Part shown: positions 1 to 8,015 of the stretch, piece after piece | Position numbering within the stretch: the stretch's first letter is position 1 | Layout: each line of letters begins with the position of its first letter | Assembly: GCA_905233835.1 (NCBI GenBank) | Contig: CAJOGB010000006.1 | Span: forward strand, 1-21,215 | Direction: 5' to 3' | Source of the DNA: an uncultured Lachnospiraceae bacterium | Lineage (GTDB): Bacteria > Bacillota > Clostridia > Lachnospirales > Lachnospiraceae | DNA: 21,215 nt | The notes under the pieces: generated by a model | Databases searched by the model: none | What the model was told of the DNA's origin: nothing | Seen by the model: the letters and a program-made list of their open reading frames with translations, nothing else | Made by a program: the position numbers and the translations under genes

Positions 1-575
1 AAATCACCGACGTTATCATCCCTTGATTGTTTATTCTTTTTATGCGTCTTTTGCTTCGGAACAATCCCTTCATTTAAATATAAAACCGTATCTTTAAGGG
101 TCTCTACACCGATTACGGTGATATCCGGTATTAAAGAAGCCTCTACGATATTTTCCATAGGAACCACAAAAATCCTTTTTCCCGCAGCGTAAGCTCCGGA
201 AACCATGGGAAGAATACCGCACACACCGTGAACGGTTCCATCTAGCCCCAATTCCCCCACAAAAAAACACTTTGAAAAGTCATTTTCTTTTATAACTTCC
301 ATGGCAAAAAGTAACGATATAGCGATTGGCAAATCAAAGCCGGATCCCGTTTTTTTTACACCTGCAGGCAAAATATTTATGGTAATGCGTTTTACCGGTA
401 AATGATATCCGCAATTTTTTAATGCAATTCGAACACGTTCCTTTGCCTCCCGCACTTCGGCACCTAAAAATCCAACCATCTCAAACAATGGCATACCTTC
501 GGATATATCAGCTTCCACGCTGACCGGTACACCGTCAATGCCGTTAATAACAGCCGTAGATATTACACTATACAA
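1..575 (-). CDS. YifB/ComM-like Mg-chelatase family ATPase, N-terminal part (cut by window edge)
   Basis: The first 191 residues are visible. They match the N-terminal S5/Lon-like domain of the YifB (ComM) family: TAVINGIDGVPVSVEADISE near the start, then the motif region VGFLGAEVREAKERVRIALK and ITINILPAGVKKTGSGFDLP, followed by FVGELGLDGTVHGVCGILPM. The AAA+ ATPase domain with its Walker motifs would lie beyond the left edge and is not seen. ComM is a hexameric helicase that aids branch migration during natural transformation in Gram-negative bacteria; the role in Clostridia is unsettled. I chose the TTG start at 575 because AGGAG (581-585) lies five bases before it; an in-frame ATG at 611 has no ribosome site. 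It lies 108 bases downstream of recG, behind a possible terminator. The family assignment is firm and the function is inferred. Confidence 0.88.
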   Translation of the reverse strand, partial: MYSVISTAVINGIDGVPVSVEADISEGMPLFEMVGFLGAEVREAKERVRIALKNCGYHLPVKRITINILPAGVKKTGSGFDLPIAISLLFAMEVIKENDFSKCFFVGELGLDGTVHGVCGILPMVSGAYAAGKRIFVVPMENIVEASLIPDITVIGVETLKDTVLYLNEGIVPKQKTHKKNKQSRDDNVGD

Positions 576-643
576 TTTTTCTCCTATTCCTGGGAGTACT
601 CGACGAATCATCGAATTGATAAGTTATGAAATATGACATAATA

Positions 644-687
644 ATAACACGAGATTTCCGAATTGAAAAGTAGAAATCCCGTGTTAT
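644..687 (-). terminator. Stem-loop after recG, probable terminator
   Basis: Arms 644-658 and 673-687 pair over 15 positions with a single mismatch, which becomes a G-U wobble in the minus-strand RNA. The stem overlaps the recG stop codon (684-686). The tract after it is only moderately U-rich (ATTATTATG), so termination may be partial and yifB may receive readthrough. Confidence 0.5.
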
Positions 688-1427
688 AGATTGGTATATT
701 GATGTATGGATTTTTGCTGTAAAAATCGATTTAACGGCTCATATTCTTCCGTTGAAAGAGTCGCATCCTTCTTTAATATTTCTTTTGCATCCGCGGATGC
801 GATTTTTAAAATATCAGCATCCTGATAAATATCCGCCAAATCGAAATCAAATTCTCCGCTTTGCCTGATTCCGTAAAAATCTCCGGGTCCTCGAAGTTTT
901 AAATCTTCATTGGCGATATAGAATCCATCGTTACTGTCCTTTAAGACTTTAAGGCGCTTATTTTGTTCCTCTTTTTTGGATGCATCCACGAAGATACAAT
1001 AACTCTGTGAATCTCCTCGGCCCACACGTCCGCGAAGCTGATGAAGTGCAGCTAAGCCGAAACGATTGGCATCTTCTATTATCATCACCGTTGCATTTGG
1101 GACATTGACCCCCACTTCCACCACCGTGGTGGAAACTAAAACATCAACCTCCTTTTTAAGAAAAGCCTCCATTACCCTTTGCTTTTCTTCTGCCGGCATT
1201 TTTCCGTGCAAAATTCCGATATGAATTCGATTTTTGAATAACTCACAAAGCTTTTTCCCGTAATCATTTACGTTTTCGCTCTCCGTCTTTTCGGAAGCTT
1301 CCACCAAGGGACAAATCACATATCCCTGATGCCCCCGCTCCACTTCTTTATACAAAAGTTGATAGGCATTGTTTAATTCTTTTTTCGTAATCACCGCATT
1401 CTTTATAGGCAAGCGATTCTTCGGCAC
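684..1427 (-). pseudogene. recG: recG, C-terminal fragment (out of frame with the N-terminal part)
   Basis: This is the second helicase lobe of ATP-dependent DNA helicase RecG, in a different frame from the rest of the gene. Visible motifs are GYVICPLVEASE, VVEVGVNVPNATVMIIEDAN (motif V region) and HQLRGRVGRG (motif VI, arginine fingers), then the C-terminal region LKLRGPGDFYGIRQSGEFDF. The open frame begins at a GTG (1427) with no ribosome site. Homology starts abruptly at PKNRLPIKN, which in intact RecG follows the segment YG-D-x-D-x-S-x-I-x-E-L. It therefore does not look like an independent gene. Together with 1403-2719 it forms one broken recG, spanning 684-2719. Confidence 0.85.
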
Positions 1428-2719
1428 ATCGGTCCGTACAAAATCATGGAAAGAGTTCTTGGAATGGGCGTCGCAGACATAACAACCGTAAAAGGGTGTA
1501 TTCCCTTCTTTCGAAAAGCATCCCTTTGTTTTACTCCGAAGCGATGCTGTTCATCGGTAATTACAAGCGCCAAAGACCGATAAGAAGCTTTTTCCTGAAT
1601 CAGCGCATTGGTTCCGATAATATAGCAGGGCTTATCAGAAGAAACCTTATCGTATACTTCTCGTTTTTCCTTTGCGGTCATGGAACCTACCAAAAGGCAT
1701 GCTTCAAAAGGCAATTGAAACTCCCTGATATAAGAGCAAAAAGTTTCATAGTGCTGTTTTGCCAGAATTTCCGTGGGCACCATGATGGCGGCTTGATAAT
1801 TGTTTTCCACAAAAAGTGTCATGAAAAGAAATGCCAGAATTGTCTTTCCGCTTCCTACATCTCCTTGAATCAAACGCTGTGAAACGTATTTACCGGAAAC
1901 ATCGTCTTTTAAGTCATTAAGACATGCCTTTTGACCTTCCGTTAGTTCAAAAGAAAGGTATTTAATACACGATTCATAACAGTCATCTTTCGAAAGTTGA
2001 AACTCGTTTAATACCTTTTCTTCTTCCAGTTTTCCCCGCTCCATCTCCAAGATAAAGCAAAGAAATTCATTATATACAAGTCGCTTCCTGGCAGAGGCCA
2101 ACTCATCAAAGGAATCAGGAAAATGAATACCCTTTATGGCATCAAAAAAGCCCAAAAGATTTCGATTTGCAAGTAACTCATCCGGCAAAAAATCATTCAC
2201 CGAAACTTCATCCAATAGGGACTTTAACTGTTTTTTTAAGGCATTATTGGTAAGTCCTTTGGTAAGAGAATAAACAGGTTGCAAAGAAGATAATACGGAT
2301 TTATATTTTTCCTTGGTAAAGACCAACGGCTGTTCCATCTTCTTTTTAAAAGCACCCACCGATGTAATTTTTCCGTAAAAGATATAGGTCTCATGAAGTT
2401 GTAACTGATTTTTTATGTATGCCGAACGAAACCATACGACTTCAAATGGAATATCACCCACAAATCCCTGTAATGTGGTGATATCCATCCGTTTGGTTTT
2501 AATGTTCTTCGGAATTTCATTAACGGTAAAATAAACCGCTGTTTTTTCATCGTCGCAAATCTCTGAAAGATCTGCGGTAGGCAAAGGAAACTCTTCATAA
2601 GCCCTGGGAAAATAAAAAAGAAGATCCCATAAACTCTCCAAGGACAATCGTTCATATAAAACAGCTGTTTTTGAACCGATACCTTTTAAAGTTTTAATGG
2701 AATCTTCTAAAGTGTACAT
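1403..2719 (-). pseudogene. recG: recG, N-terminal fragment (frameshifted ATP-dependent DNA helicase RecG)
   Basis: RecG remodels stalled replication forks and branch-migrates Holliday junctions. This fragment (438 residues from the ATG at 2719) carries the wedge/OB domain (about 1-200, starting with LKGIGSKTA), Walker A GDVGSGKT at 286-293, the DEQH box at 389-392 and motif III SATPIPRTL from 415. Right after ILYG (429) the frame leaves the family sequence, reads PMCRRIACL and stops at 1403. The rest of the helicase continues in another frame at 684-1427. In intact RecG about ten residues separate YG from the LP of LPxNRLP; here only eight bases do, so a deletion of about 22 bases is likely. 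The start is 19 bases after the fakA stop, with no strong ribosome site, suggesting translational coupling. A product lacking lobe 2 should be inactive as a helicase. Confidence 0.88.
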
Positions 2720-2738
2720 AATGTTTATTCTACGGATG

Positions 2739-4346
2739 TTACGTAATAGTAAACCGGCTGTGTTCAACCTCAAGAGCCGGGAAATGTTCCTCAACGGACT
2801 TTTTCATTTTATTGGCGTCTTTCTTTTTAACGTCAGCACCGAAGTAAAGGCTGATTAATGCGCTTTCTTCATCAACCATCTCATCAAGCATCTTAAGCAT
2901 AACTTCGGTTAAATCTTTTTCAACGGAGAGGATACCCGCATCACCGATACCCATATAATCTCCTTCTTTAATTTCCTTATCATCAATCATGGTATCGCGA
3001 ACCGCATAGGTTACTTCACCTGATTTAACATGAGAAATCTCAGAAGTCATATTCTCTGTATTAGCTTTTTCAGACTGATCCGGCACAAAATTAATAAGTG
3101 CCGTAATACCCTGTGGAAGTGTCTTTGACGGAATCACAACCACTTTCTTGTCTTCACAAAGCTTTTCTGCCTGATTCGCAGCGAGAATAATGTTTTTATT
3201 ATTCGGTAACACAAAAACGGTTTTTGCATTAACTCTTTCCACCGCGGATAAGATATCATCGGTACTCGGATTCATGGTCTGACCGCCTTCAATTACCACA
3301 TCGGCGCCCAAATCCTTAAAGATCTGAACTAAGCCATTTCCGGAAGCAACGGTCACAAAACCAAAGTCCTTTTCAGGTTCTTTTTTCTCTTTTGCCTTCG
3401 GCATCTCAATAATTTTATCACCGTTTTTCGGTTCATCATCTACGATATTAATCATGGAAACCTGTGACATGGTACCAAGCTTGGTGGCCTTGGAAATAAC
3501 ACGTCCCGGCTCGTTTGTCATAATAATAACGGATATGGACTGCTTCTTTTGCTCAACGGAGATTTCCTCTCCCAAAGCTTCCAAATATACCTTATAGTCC
3601 ATTACATCCTTTGCATCGATGGGTGATGTGGAATTAATCACAAAAGACATACGATACAAATACTTCGGCATGGCAACTTCAGGTTTTGCCTCAGCCTTAG
3701 CGACTCCCTCTACGGAAAGATCGATTTCCTTACCGCAAATAAAGTCATATCCGCCTCGAAGAACTTCAATAAGTCCCTGTCCGCCGGAATCCACAACACC
3801 TGCCTGTTTTAAAACAGGAAGGAGTTCCGGAGTACGGGCAAGCGCCTCTTCACCGGCTTTTAAAACAGCCTCATAAAACTCAATACAATCATCGGTCTTA
3901 TCCGCCATCTCCACGGCTTTATCGGACACTGCCTTTGCAACCGTTAGAATGGTACCTTCCTTCGGTTTCATAACAGCCTTGTAAGCGGTCTCCACAGACT
4001 TCTGGCAAGCCTCTGCAATAACTTCCACATTTAATTCTTCGTGGGTCTTTGCAACTTTGGTAAAACCACGGAACAACTGAGAAAGGATAACACCGGAGTT
4101 ACCTCTGGCTCCACGTAAGGAACCGGAAGACATAGCTTTACAAAGAGTCACCATATCCGGATCTTCTAAGGCCGCCACTTCTTTAGCGGCAGACATAATC
4201 GTCATCGTCATATTTGTACCGGTATCACCGTCGGGTACCGGGAACACGTTTAACTCATTAATTAAATCTTTATTCGCCTCTAAGTACTTTGAACCGGCCA
4301 AAAACATTTTGGCAAATTGAGACGCACTGATATTTGTAACTTCCAA
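2739..4346 (-). CDS. fakA: FakA/YloV family protein (DhaL-like fatty acid kinase ATP-binding subunit)
   Basis: A 535-residue protein of the YloV/FakA family (usual length near 550). The N-terminal DhaL-like domain (about 1-200) shows the family hallmark NVFPVPDGDTGTNM, with DGDTGTN at 39-45 as the Mg-ATP binding loop, then SSGSLRGARGNSGVILSQLF-type residues and a SGGQGL segment. In Firmicutes, FakA phosphorylates fatty acids held by DegV-like FakB partners, feeding exogenous fatty acids into phospholipid synthesis; no fakB is in this window. The TTG start at 4346 is supported by AGGAGG at 4358-4363, which overlaps the stop codon of asp23; the 11-base spacing is long, but the next ATG would cut into the conserved KMFLAG segment. 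The asp23-fakA-recG order matches the yloU-yloV-recG neighbourhood known in Bacillus, where serine dehydratase genes lie between yloV and recG. Confidence 0.92.
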   Translation of the reverse strand: MEVTNISASQFAKMFLAGSKYLEANKDLINELNVFPVPDGDTGTNMTMTIMSAAKEVAALEDPDMVTLCKAMSSGSLRGARGNSGVILSQLFRGFTKVAKTHEELNVEVIAEACQKSVETAYKAVMKPKEGTILTVAKAVSDKAVEMADKTDDCIEFYEAVLKAGEEALARTPELLPVLKQAGVVDSGGQGLIEVLRGGYDFICGKEIDLSVEGVAKAEAKPEVAMPKYLYRMSFVINSTSPIDAKDVMDYKVYLEALGEEISVEQKKQSISVIIMTNEPGRVISKATKLGTMSQVSMINIVDDEPKNGDKIIEMPKAKEKKEPEKDFGFVTVASGNGLVQIFKDLGADVVIEGGQTMNPSTDDILSAVERVNAKTVFVLPNNKNIILAANQAEKLCEDKKVVVIPSKTLPQGITALINFVPDQSEKANTENMTSEISHVKSGEVTYAVRDTMIDDKEIKEGDYMGIGDAGILSVEKDLTEVMLKMLDEMVDEESALISLYFGADVKKKDANKMKKSVEEHFPALEVEHSRFTIT

Positions 4347-4360
4347 CTTAAAAATTCCTC

Positions 4361-4723
4361 CTAGTCAATGACACGAACGCCCTCTACAAAGACGTTAATA
4401 TTCTTAACTTTCATACCGGTAAACTCCTCTACACGGTATCTGACGGTTTCCTCTAAGTTTTCGCATACGGTAGCAATACCCACACCATAGGAAACAATCA
4501 CATGAAAGTCCAAAGAAATCTCATTATCTACAACAGTTACGTCAATGCCATGATTTAAGTAATCTGCTTTTAAAAGCTTTACCAATCCGTCTTTCATATT
4601 AACGGCAGCCATACCGACAATACCGAAACATTCTACTGCTACAGAACCGGCATAAGTGGCAATAACATCTGCATCAATCAAAATTTTACCATAGTCAGTT
4701 TTCATTTGACCTTGACCTTGCAT
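4361..4723 (-). CDS. Asp23/YloU family envelope stress protein
   Basis: A 120-residue protein of the Asp23/Gls24 (YloU) family. Typical features are a short N-terminal tail, the segment YGKILIDADVIATYAGSVAV, the glycine-rich VECFGIVGMA, and a C-terminal part ending VKNINVFVEGVRVID. There is no transmembrane segment or signal peptide, so it is predicted cytosolic or peripheral at the membrane. In staphylococci Asp23 is a membrane-associated alkaline shock protein; the YloU type is usually found directly before fakA, as here. The ATG at 4723 has GGAGG (4731-4735) seven bases upstream. It is the first gene after the minus-strand promoter and its stop codon overlaps the ribosome site of fakA, so the two are probably translated together. 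The exact function is unknown. Confidence 0.9.
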   Translation of the reverse strand: MQGQGQMKTDYGKILIDADVIATYAGSVAVECFGIVGMAAVNMKDGLVKLLKADYLNHGIDVTVVDNEISLDFHVIVSYGVGIATVCENLEETVRYRVEEFTGMKVKNINVFVEGVRVID

Positions 4724-4753
4724 AGTAAATCCTCCAAGTTAAAAACATTCCTC

Positions 4754-4773
4754 ATCTGCGAGTATCCGCAGAT
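4754..4773 (-). promoter_or_regulatory. Hairpin at the 5' end of the asp23 transcript
   Basis: Arms 4754-4760 and 4767-4773 (ATCTGCG / CGCAGAT) form a perfect seven-pair stem with a six-base loop. The transcription start predicted from the -10 box at 4780-4785 falls at about 4773, so the RNA would begin with this stem. Such a structure could shield the 5' end from decay. That role is inferred. Confidence 0.4.
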
Positions 4774-4779
4774 AGAATT

Positions 4780-4807
4780 ATTATATCTTATTTCCGAAAA
4801 AAAACAA
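4780..4807 (-). promoter_or_regulatory. SigA-type promoter for asp23-fakA-recG
   Basis: On the minus strand a perfect -10 box TATAAT (4785-4780) lies 16 bases after a weak -35 box TTGTTT (4807-4802). The predicted leader before the asp23 ATG is about 50 bases. Confidence 0.6.
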
Positions 4808-4861
4808 ATATTTCGAAGTCAATCATAAAGAAAAATAATTTAAAAATCAATAAGAAAATAC

Positions 4862-4890
4862 TTGCATTTTCCTATTTACTTTGTTAGAAT
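4862..4890 (+). promoter_or_regulatory. SigA-type promoter for rpmB
   Basis: A -35 box TTGCAT (4862-4867) and a -10 box TAGAAT (4885-4890) are separated by 17 bases. A TGT triplet directly before the -10 box gives an extended -10. Transcription should start near 4897. Confidence 0.8.
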
Positions 4891-4897
4891 ACCAATG

Positions 4898-4917
4898 TTG
4901 CGTCGAAAAAGACGCGA
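4898..4917 (+). promoter_or_regulatory. Hairpin at the 5' end of the rpmB leader
   Basis: GCGTC (4900-4904) pairs with GACGC (4911-4915) across a GAAAAA loop, extended by a U-G and a U-A pair. It begins at the predicted transcript start, 31 bases before the ATG. Its role, if any, is inferred: protection of the 5' end or autoregulation. Confidence 0.4.
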
Positions 4918-4948
4918 AATATGATGGATAATAAAGGAGGTGCTTATC

Positions 4949-5134
4949 ATGGCAAAATGTGCAGTTTGCGGAAAAGGTGCTCATTTCGGAATTAAGGTGA
5001 GCCATTCTCATAGAAGATCCAATCGTATGTGGAAATCAAACGTTAAATCTGTTAAGTGTAAAGTTGACGGAACTCCTAAGAGATTATATGTTTGCACTTC
5101 CTGCTTACGTTCTGGAAAAGTTGAGAGAGCATAA
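4949..5134 (+). CDS. rpmB: 50S ribosomal protein L28
   Basis: A 61-residue protein with the classic bL28 sequence: MAKCAVCGKGAHFGIKVSHS at the N-terminus, a basic middle and VCTSCLRSGKVERA at the end. The two CxxC pairs (CAVC at 4-7 and CTSC near 50-53) make it the zinc-binding (Cys4) form of L28, a component of the large subunit. I chose the ATG at 4949 over the in-frame GTG at 4940 because AAAGGAGG at 4933-4940 lies eight bases before the ATG and the family always starts MAK/MAR. It is the only plus-strand gene of the window, is monocistronic, has its own promoter and ends in a terminator. Divergence from asp23-fakA is a known Firmicutes arrangement. Confidence 0.97.
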   Translation: MAKCAVCGKGAHFGIKVSHSHRRSNRMWKSNVKSVKCKVDGTPKRLYVCTSCLRSGKVERA

Positions 5135-5155
5135 TACGTTTTCAAAGCGTGATAT

Positions 5156-5192
5156 AAAAAGAACCATTCGAAATTCGAATGGTTCTTTTTTT
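5156..5192. terminator. Bidirectional rho-independent terminator between rpmB and the PBP gene
   Basis: A 16-pair perfect stem (5156-5171 with 5175-5190) has a three-base loop and the core AGAACCATTCGA. It is followed by seven T on the plus strand (5186-5192) and five T on the minus strand. It can end the convergent transcripts of rpmB and of the PBP gene, whose stop codon begins at its edge. Confidence 0.92.
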
Positions 5193-6696
5193 ACTGTTCA
5201 TTAAAATATTCATCAAACATTACCTTAGCCAAAGGAACCGCATGCTTACTTCCGCTGCCCGCTCCTTCCAAAACGATGGCCAAAGCAATTTCTTTATCCC
5301 CGTCTTTTGCATATCCCACAAACCAGGAATGGGTATCGTCTTTATTAGAGGTGTACTCCGCCGAACCGGTTTTTCCGTATACGGTATAGTCATCGGTGTT
5401 TAGAGCGGAGGCCGTTCCGTCTGTAACCACGTAACGCATCAACTCTTCAAGTTCATTTGCCTGAGCTTCGGTTAAAATCTGTCCGTAATCTTCCGATTCA
5501 AAAGATTTTACTTCCACTTTGTTTAGATTCTCCACCTTTTCTACCACGTAGGGCACTTTTAAATCCCCATCATTGCAAATGGCAGATGCAATTAACGCCA
5601 TATGCATGGGTGTTACCAAAGTCTTTCCCTGACCGATGGCGGTCTGCATGACACGAGGATTCTTATCCTCAGGTGATAAGGTAAAGGAAGATGCTTTTGA
5701 ATTTGATAACTTCGATGGAAGTGTCTCGTTAAACAAAAGTTGATTCGCCGTCTCGGCAAAAGAAGCTCTGTCTAAGGACAACCCCACCTGAGCATAGGCA
5801 ACATTACAGGAGTTTCCGAAAGCTTCCCTTAAAGTCTGATGTCCGTGAGATTTATTGTTCACACAGTGCATCGTATAATCTTCGTCAGCCAATTTTCCTT
5901 TGCAATCAAATTCATCTTCTACGCTTCCACCCTCGTTAAGATATTCCAATGAGGTTATAATTTTAAATGTAGATCCCGGAGGATATAAACCGTTTGTGGC
6001 ACGGTTTAAAAATACGGAAGACTCGGAATCCGTCGCAAAAGAATCGTAATTATAGGCAATCACATTGGGATTAAAATCCGGTTTTGATATACAGCATAAA
6101 ATCTTTCCCGTAGAAGGCTCTATGGCAAATACCGCTCCTTCATAGCCGCTCATAGCTGTATAAGTCGCCTCCTGTAAAGAAGCATCCAAAGTGGTAATCA
6201 CCGTATCCCCCTGACTCTTTTTATTTTGAAAATCATTTAACACTCTGTTTAGAATAAAATCATGGCTTCGAAGAAGATAGAAATTCGCATCCAATTCCAC
6301 TCCCATAAGACCGTTGGTATCATAGCCTATAATATGCGAAAACGTATTTCCGTAAGGATATACTCGAGTTTCCTTTCCTTCTTCATCCACATTTGTGCCC
6401 GCCAAAATCTCTCCGTCAGCAGAAAGAATATTTCCGCGAATCGTGCTTTTTGACATTTGATTGATTCGTGCATTATAGGGATTATTGATAAACTCCTCAG
6501 ATGAAAACGTCAAAAAATAACCGAAATAAACGGACAGAGAAATAAACAAAGCCAAAAAACCATAGGTAATAACGTTAACTTCGATATTTCTTTTCTTTTT
6601 CTTTTTCTTTGGTTTTGGTGTCGGAACATCTTCATCCATAAATTCGGAAATATCGATCAAATCCAATTCATCCGATTTATTCTTATTCTTTTTCAT
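5191..6696 (-). CDS. Class B penicillin-binding protein (peptidoglycan D,D-transpeptidase)
   Basis: A 501-residue class B PBP that cross-links peptidoglycan outside the membrane. It has a charged cytosolic N-terminus with a lysine run (about 28-36), one transmembrane anchor (about 42-63), a dimerisation region (about 65-180) and a transpeptidase domain. The three catalytic motifs are intact: STFK with the acylated serine at 242, SCN at 296-298, and KTG at 442-444. Its length and its place directly after an SEDS gene resemble the PbpA/FtsI-like group that works with RodA/FtsW. The start lies inside the end of the upstream SEDS gene (14-base overlap), with no strong ribosome site, so translational coupling is likely. 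Whether it serves elongation, division or sporulation cannot be told from the sequence. Confidence 0.93.
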   Translation of the reverse strand: MKKNKNKSDELDLIDISEFMDEDVPTPKPKKKKKKRNIEVNVITYGFLALFISLSVYFGYFLTFSSEEFINNPYNARINQMSKSTIRGNILSADGEILAGTNVDEEGKETRVYPYGNTFSHIIGYDTNGLMGVELDANFYLLRSHDFILNRVLNDFQNKKSQGDTVITTLDASLQEATYTAMSGYEGAVFAIEPSTGKILCCISKPDFNPNVIAYNYDSFATDSESSVFLNRATNGLYPPGSTFKIITSLEYLNEGGSVEDEFDCKGKLADEDYTMHCVNNKSHGHQTLREAFGNSCNVAYAQVGLSLDRASFAETANQLLFNETLPSKLSNSKASSFTLSPEDKNPRVMQTAIGQGKTLVTPMHMALIASAICNDGDLKVPYVVEKVENLNKVEVKSFESEDYGQILTEAQANELEELMRYVVTDGTASALNTDDYTVYGKTGSAEYTSNKDDTHSWFVGYAKDGDKEIALAIVLEGAGSGSKHAVPLAKVMFDEYFNEQ

Positions 6697-8014
6697 CTTC
6701 TATTTCGCTTTCTTCCTCGTTACGTTTCATGTACAATCCCTGGATTACCGCAAAAACAATCATGGTGGAAAGCAGGGAACTTCCTCCGTAGCTTACAAGA
6801 GGAAGCGTCACACCGGTGGAAGGAATGAATTTAATCACACCTCCGATAGTAATAAACACCTGAGATGCATATTCCACAGCAAGTCCTAAGGCAATCAGTT
6901 TAAAAAAGGTATCATGAATACTCATGGATATGTTAAAAAACATAAGCATACAGTTGATACATACAAAAATTAAGCAAAGTGCAAAGGCGCCACCGAACTC
7001 TTCGGATATGGCGGCAAACACAAAATCCTTTGAAACCACCGGTATCTTTCCCGGCATTCCTTCTCCGAGTCCACTACCAAACCATCCTCCGGTTCCGATG
7101 GCAAACAAGGATTGGCTCACTTGATATCCCTCTTTATCAATCACAGATATTGGATCAAGCCAAGCAATTACTCGGGTTTGCACATGGGAAAACAGTTTAT
7201 AAGCAAAGTATCCGCCCACCGCACAAAGTCCTGCACCACCGAGTATTATCCATACCTTCTTCGTGGCCACATAAAGCATACAAAGATAGGTGATTAAAAA
7301 GATGGTTGCACCGCCAAGATCACGGGAAGCCACCAAAAGTCCCACATGTAAAAGTGCCACCACCGTCGCATATAAGACTTCGTATAATTCTTCGTAATCA
7401 TATAAAATCGCAGCCACAAAAAAGACAAATATAATCTTTACAAACTCAGACGGTTGCACGGAAACAGGGCCAAGAGATAGGTTTAATTTTGCACCGTATT
7501 CGGATTTTCCGGCCAATGCCACGATTCCAAGAAGTAGGATTCCGATTAGTGCATACAAAAAACTAAGCTTGTTTAAAAACTTCAGTTTTGAAATGAAAAC
7601 AGGAATAAGAACCGTAACAATCAAAGCGATAATGGCTATCACAAACTGTTTGATTGCCCTATCCACATCCAGCCTTGTTAAAATCACAAAACCGATTCCA
7701 AGAAGAATATTCATGTTATTTAAAACTAAGATGGATGCACCGTCGTAAATTTTGGAATATACCATGGTGGCAATGGATAAGAACACGATCTCAGCCACAG
7801 CCATAAACAAAACTCTGACATCCATGGTCACGCACAAAAGCACAGCATTTGCATTTAACAAAAGCAAATACGTAAGTGCCTTTTGTTTTTTATAAATCCA
7901 CTCTTTTCTTTTGGGTTTCATGCCCGGTCGAAGTACGGCAAAAGACTCGTAAGTATAAAGAGCAAACAATATAAGAATTGTATATTTAGAAATCGTCGTT
8001 ATTAAATGCAGCAA
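6683..8014 (-). CDS. FtsW/RodA/SpoVE family SEDS protein (peptidoglycan glycosyltransferase)
   Basis: A 443-residue polytopic membrane protein of the SEDS family, which polymerises lipid II into glycan strands together with a class B PBP. Family marks are GPVSVQPSEFVKI (182-194), SRDLGGATIFL (230-240), the extracellular loop AWLDPISVIDKEGYQVSQSL (284-303) with AIGTGGWFGSGLG after it, AAISEEFGGAF (334-344) and STGVTLPLVSYGGSSLL (399-415). The conserved acidic residues in that loop are D287 and D293; I cannot say which is catalytic. About 10-12 helices are expected, including an extra N-terminal helix pair beyond the FtsW core. The TTG start at 8014 follows GAGGAG (8024-8029) by nine bases, and one base separates it from the U32 stop codon. 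The PBP gene overlaps its end, marking a dedicated polymerase/cross-linker pair. Confidence 0.93.
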   Translation of the reverse strand: MLHLITTISKYTILILFALYTYESFAVLRPGMKPKRKEWIYKKQKALTYLLLLNANAVLLCVTMDVRVLFMAVAEIVFLSIATMVYSKIYDGASILVLNNMNILLGIGFVILTRLDVDRAIKQFVIAIIALIVTVLIPVFISKLKFLNKLSFLYALIGILLLGIVALAGKSEYGAKLNLSLGPVSVQPSEFVKIIFVFFVAAILYDYEELYEVLYATVVALLHVGLLVASRDLGGATIFLITYLCMLYVATKKVWIILGGAGLCAVGGYFAYKLFSHVQTRVIAWLDPISVIDKEGYQVSQSLFAIGTGGWFGSGLGEGMPGKIPVVSKDFVFAAISEEFGGAFALCLIFVCINCMLMFFNISMSIHDTFFKLIALGLAVEYASQVFITIGGVIKFIPSTGVTLPLVSYGGSSLLSTMIVFAVIQGLYMKRNEEESEIEDEKE

Positions 8015-8015
8015 C

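Noticed and set aside
609..611. In-frame ATG as the yifB start
   Set aside because: There is no ribosome site before it, whereas the TTG at 575 has AGGAG at a good distance and matches where family homology begins.
1403..1430. Programmed ribosomal frameshift in recG
   Set aside because: No slippery heptamer is visible in the overlap, and a shift would still leave out about seven conserved residues between YG and the LP motif.
4817..4822. TTGACT on the minus strand as the -35 box of asp23
   Set aside because: It lies 31 bases from the TATAAT at 4785-4780, and no -10-like hexamer sits 16-18 bases from it.
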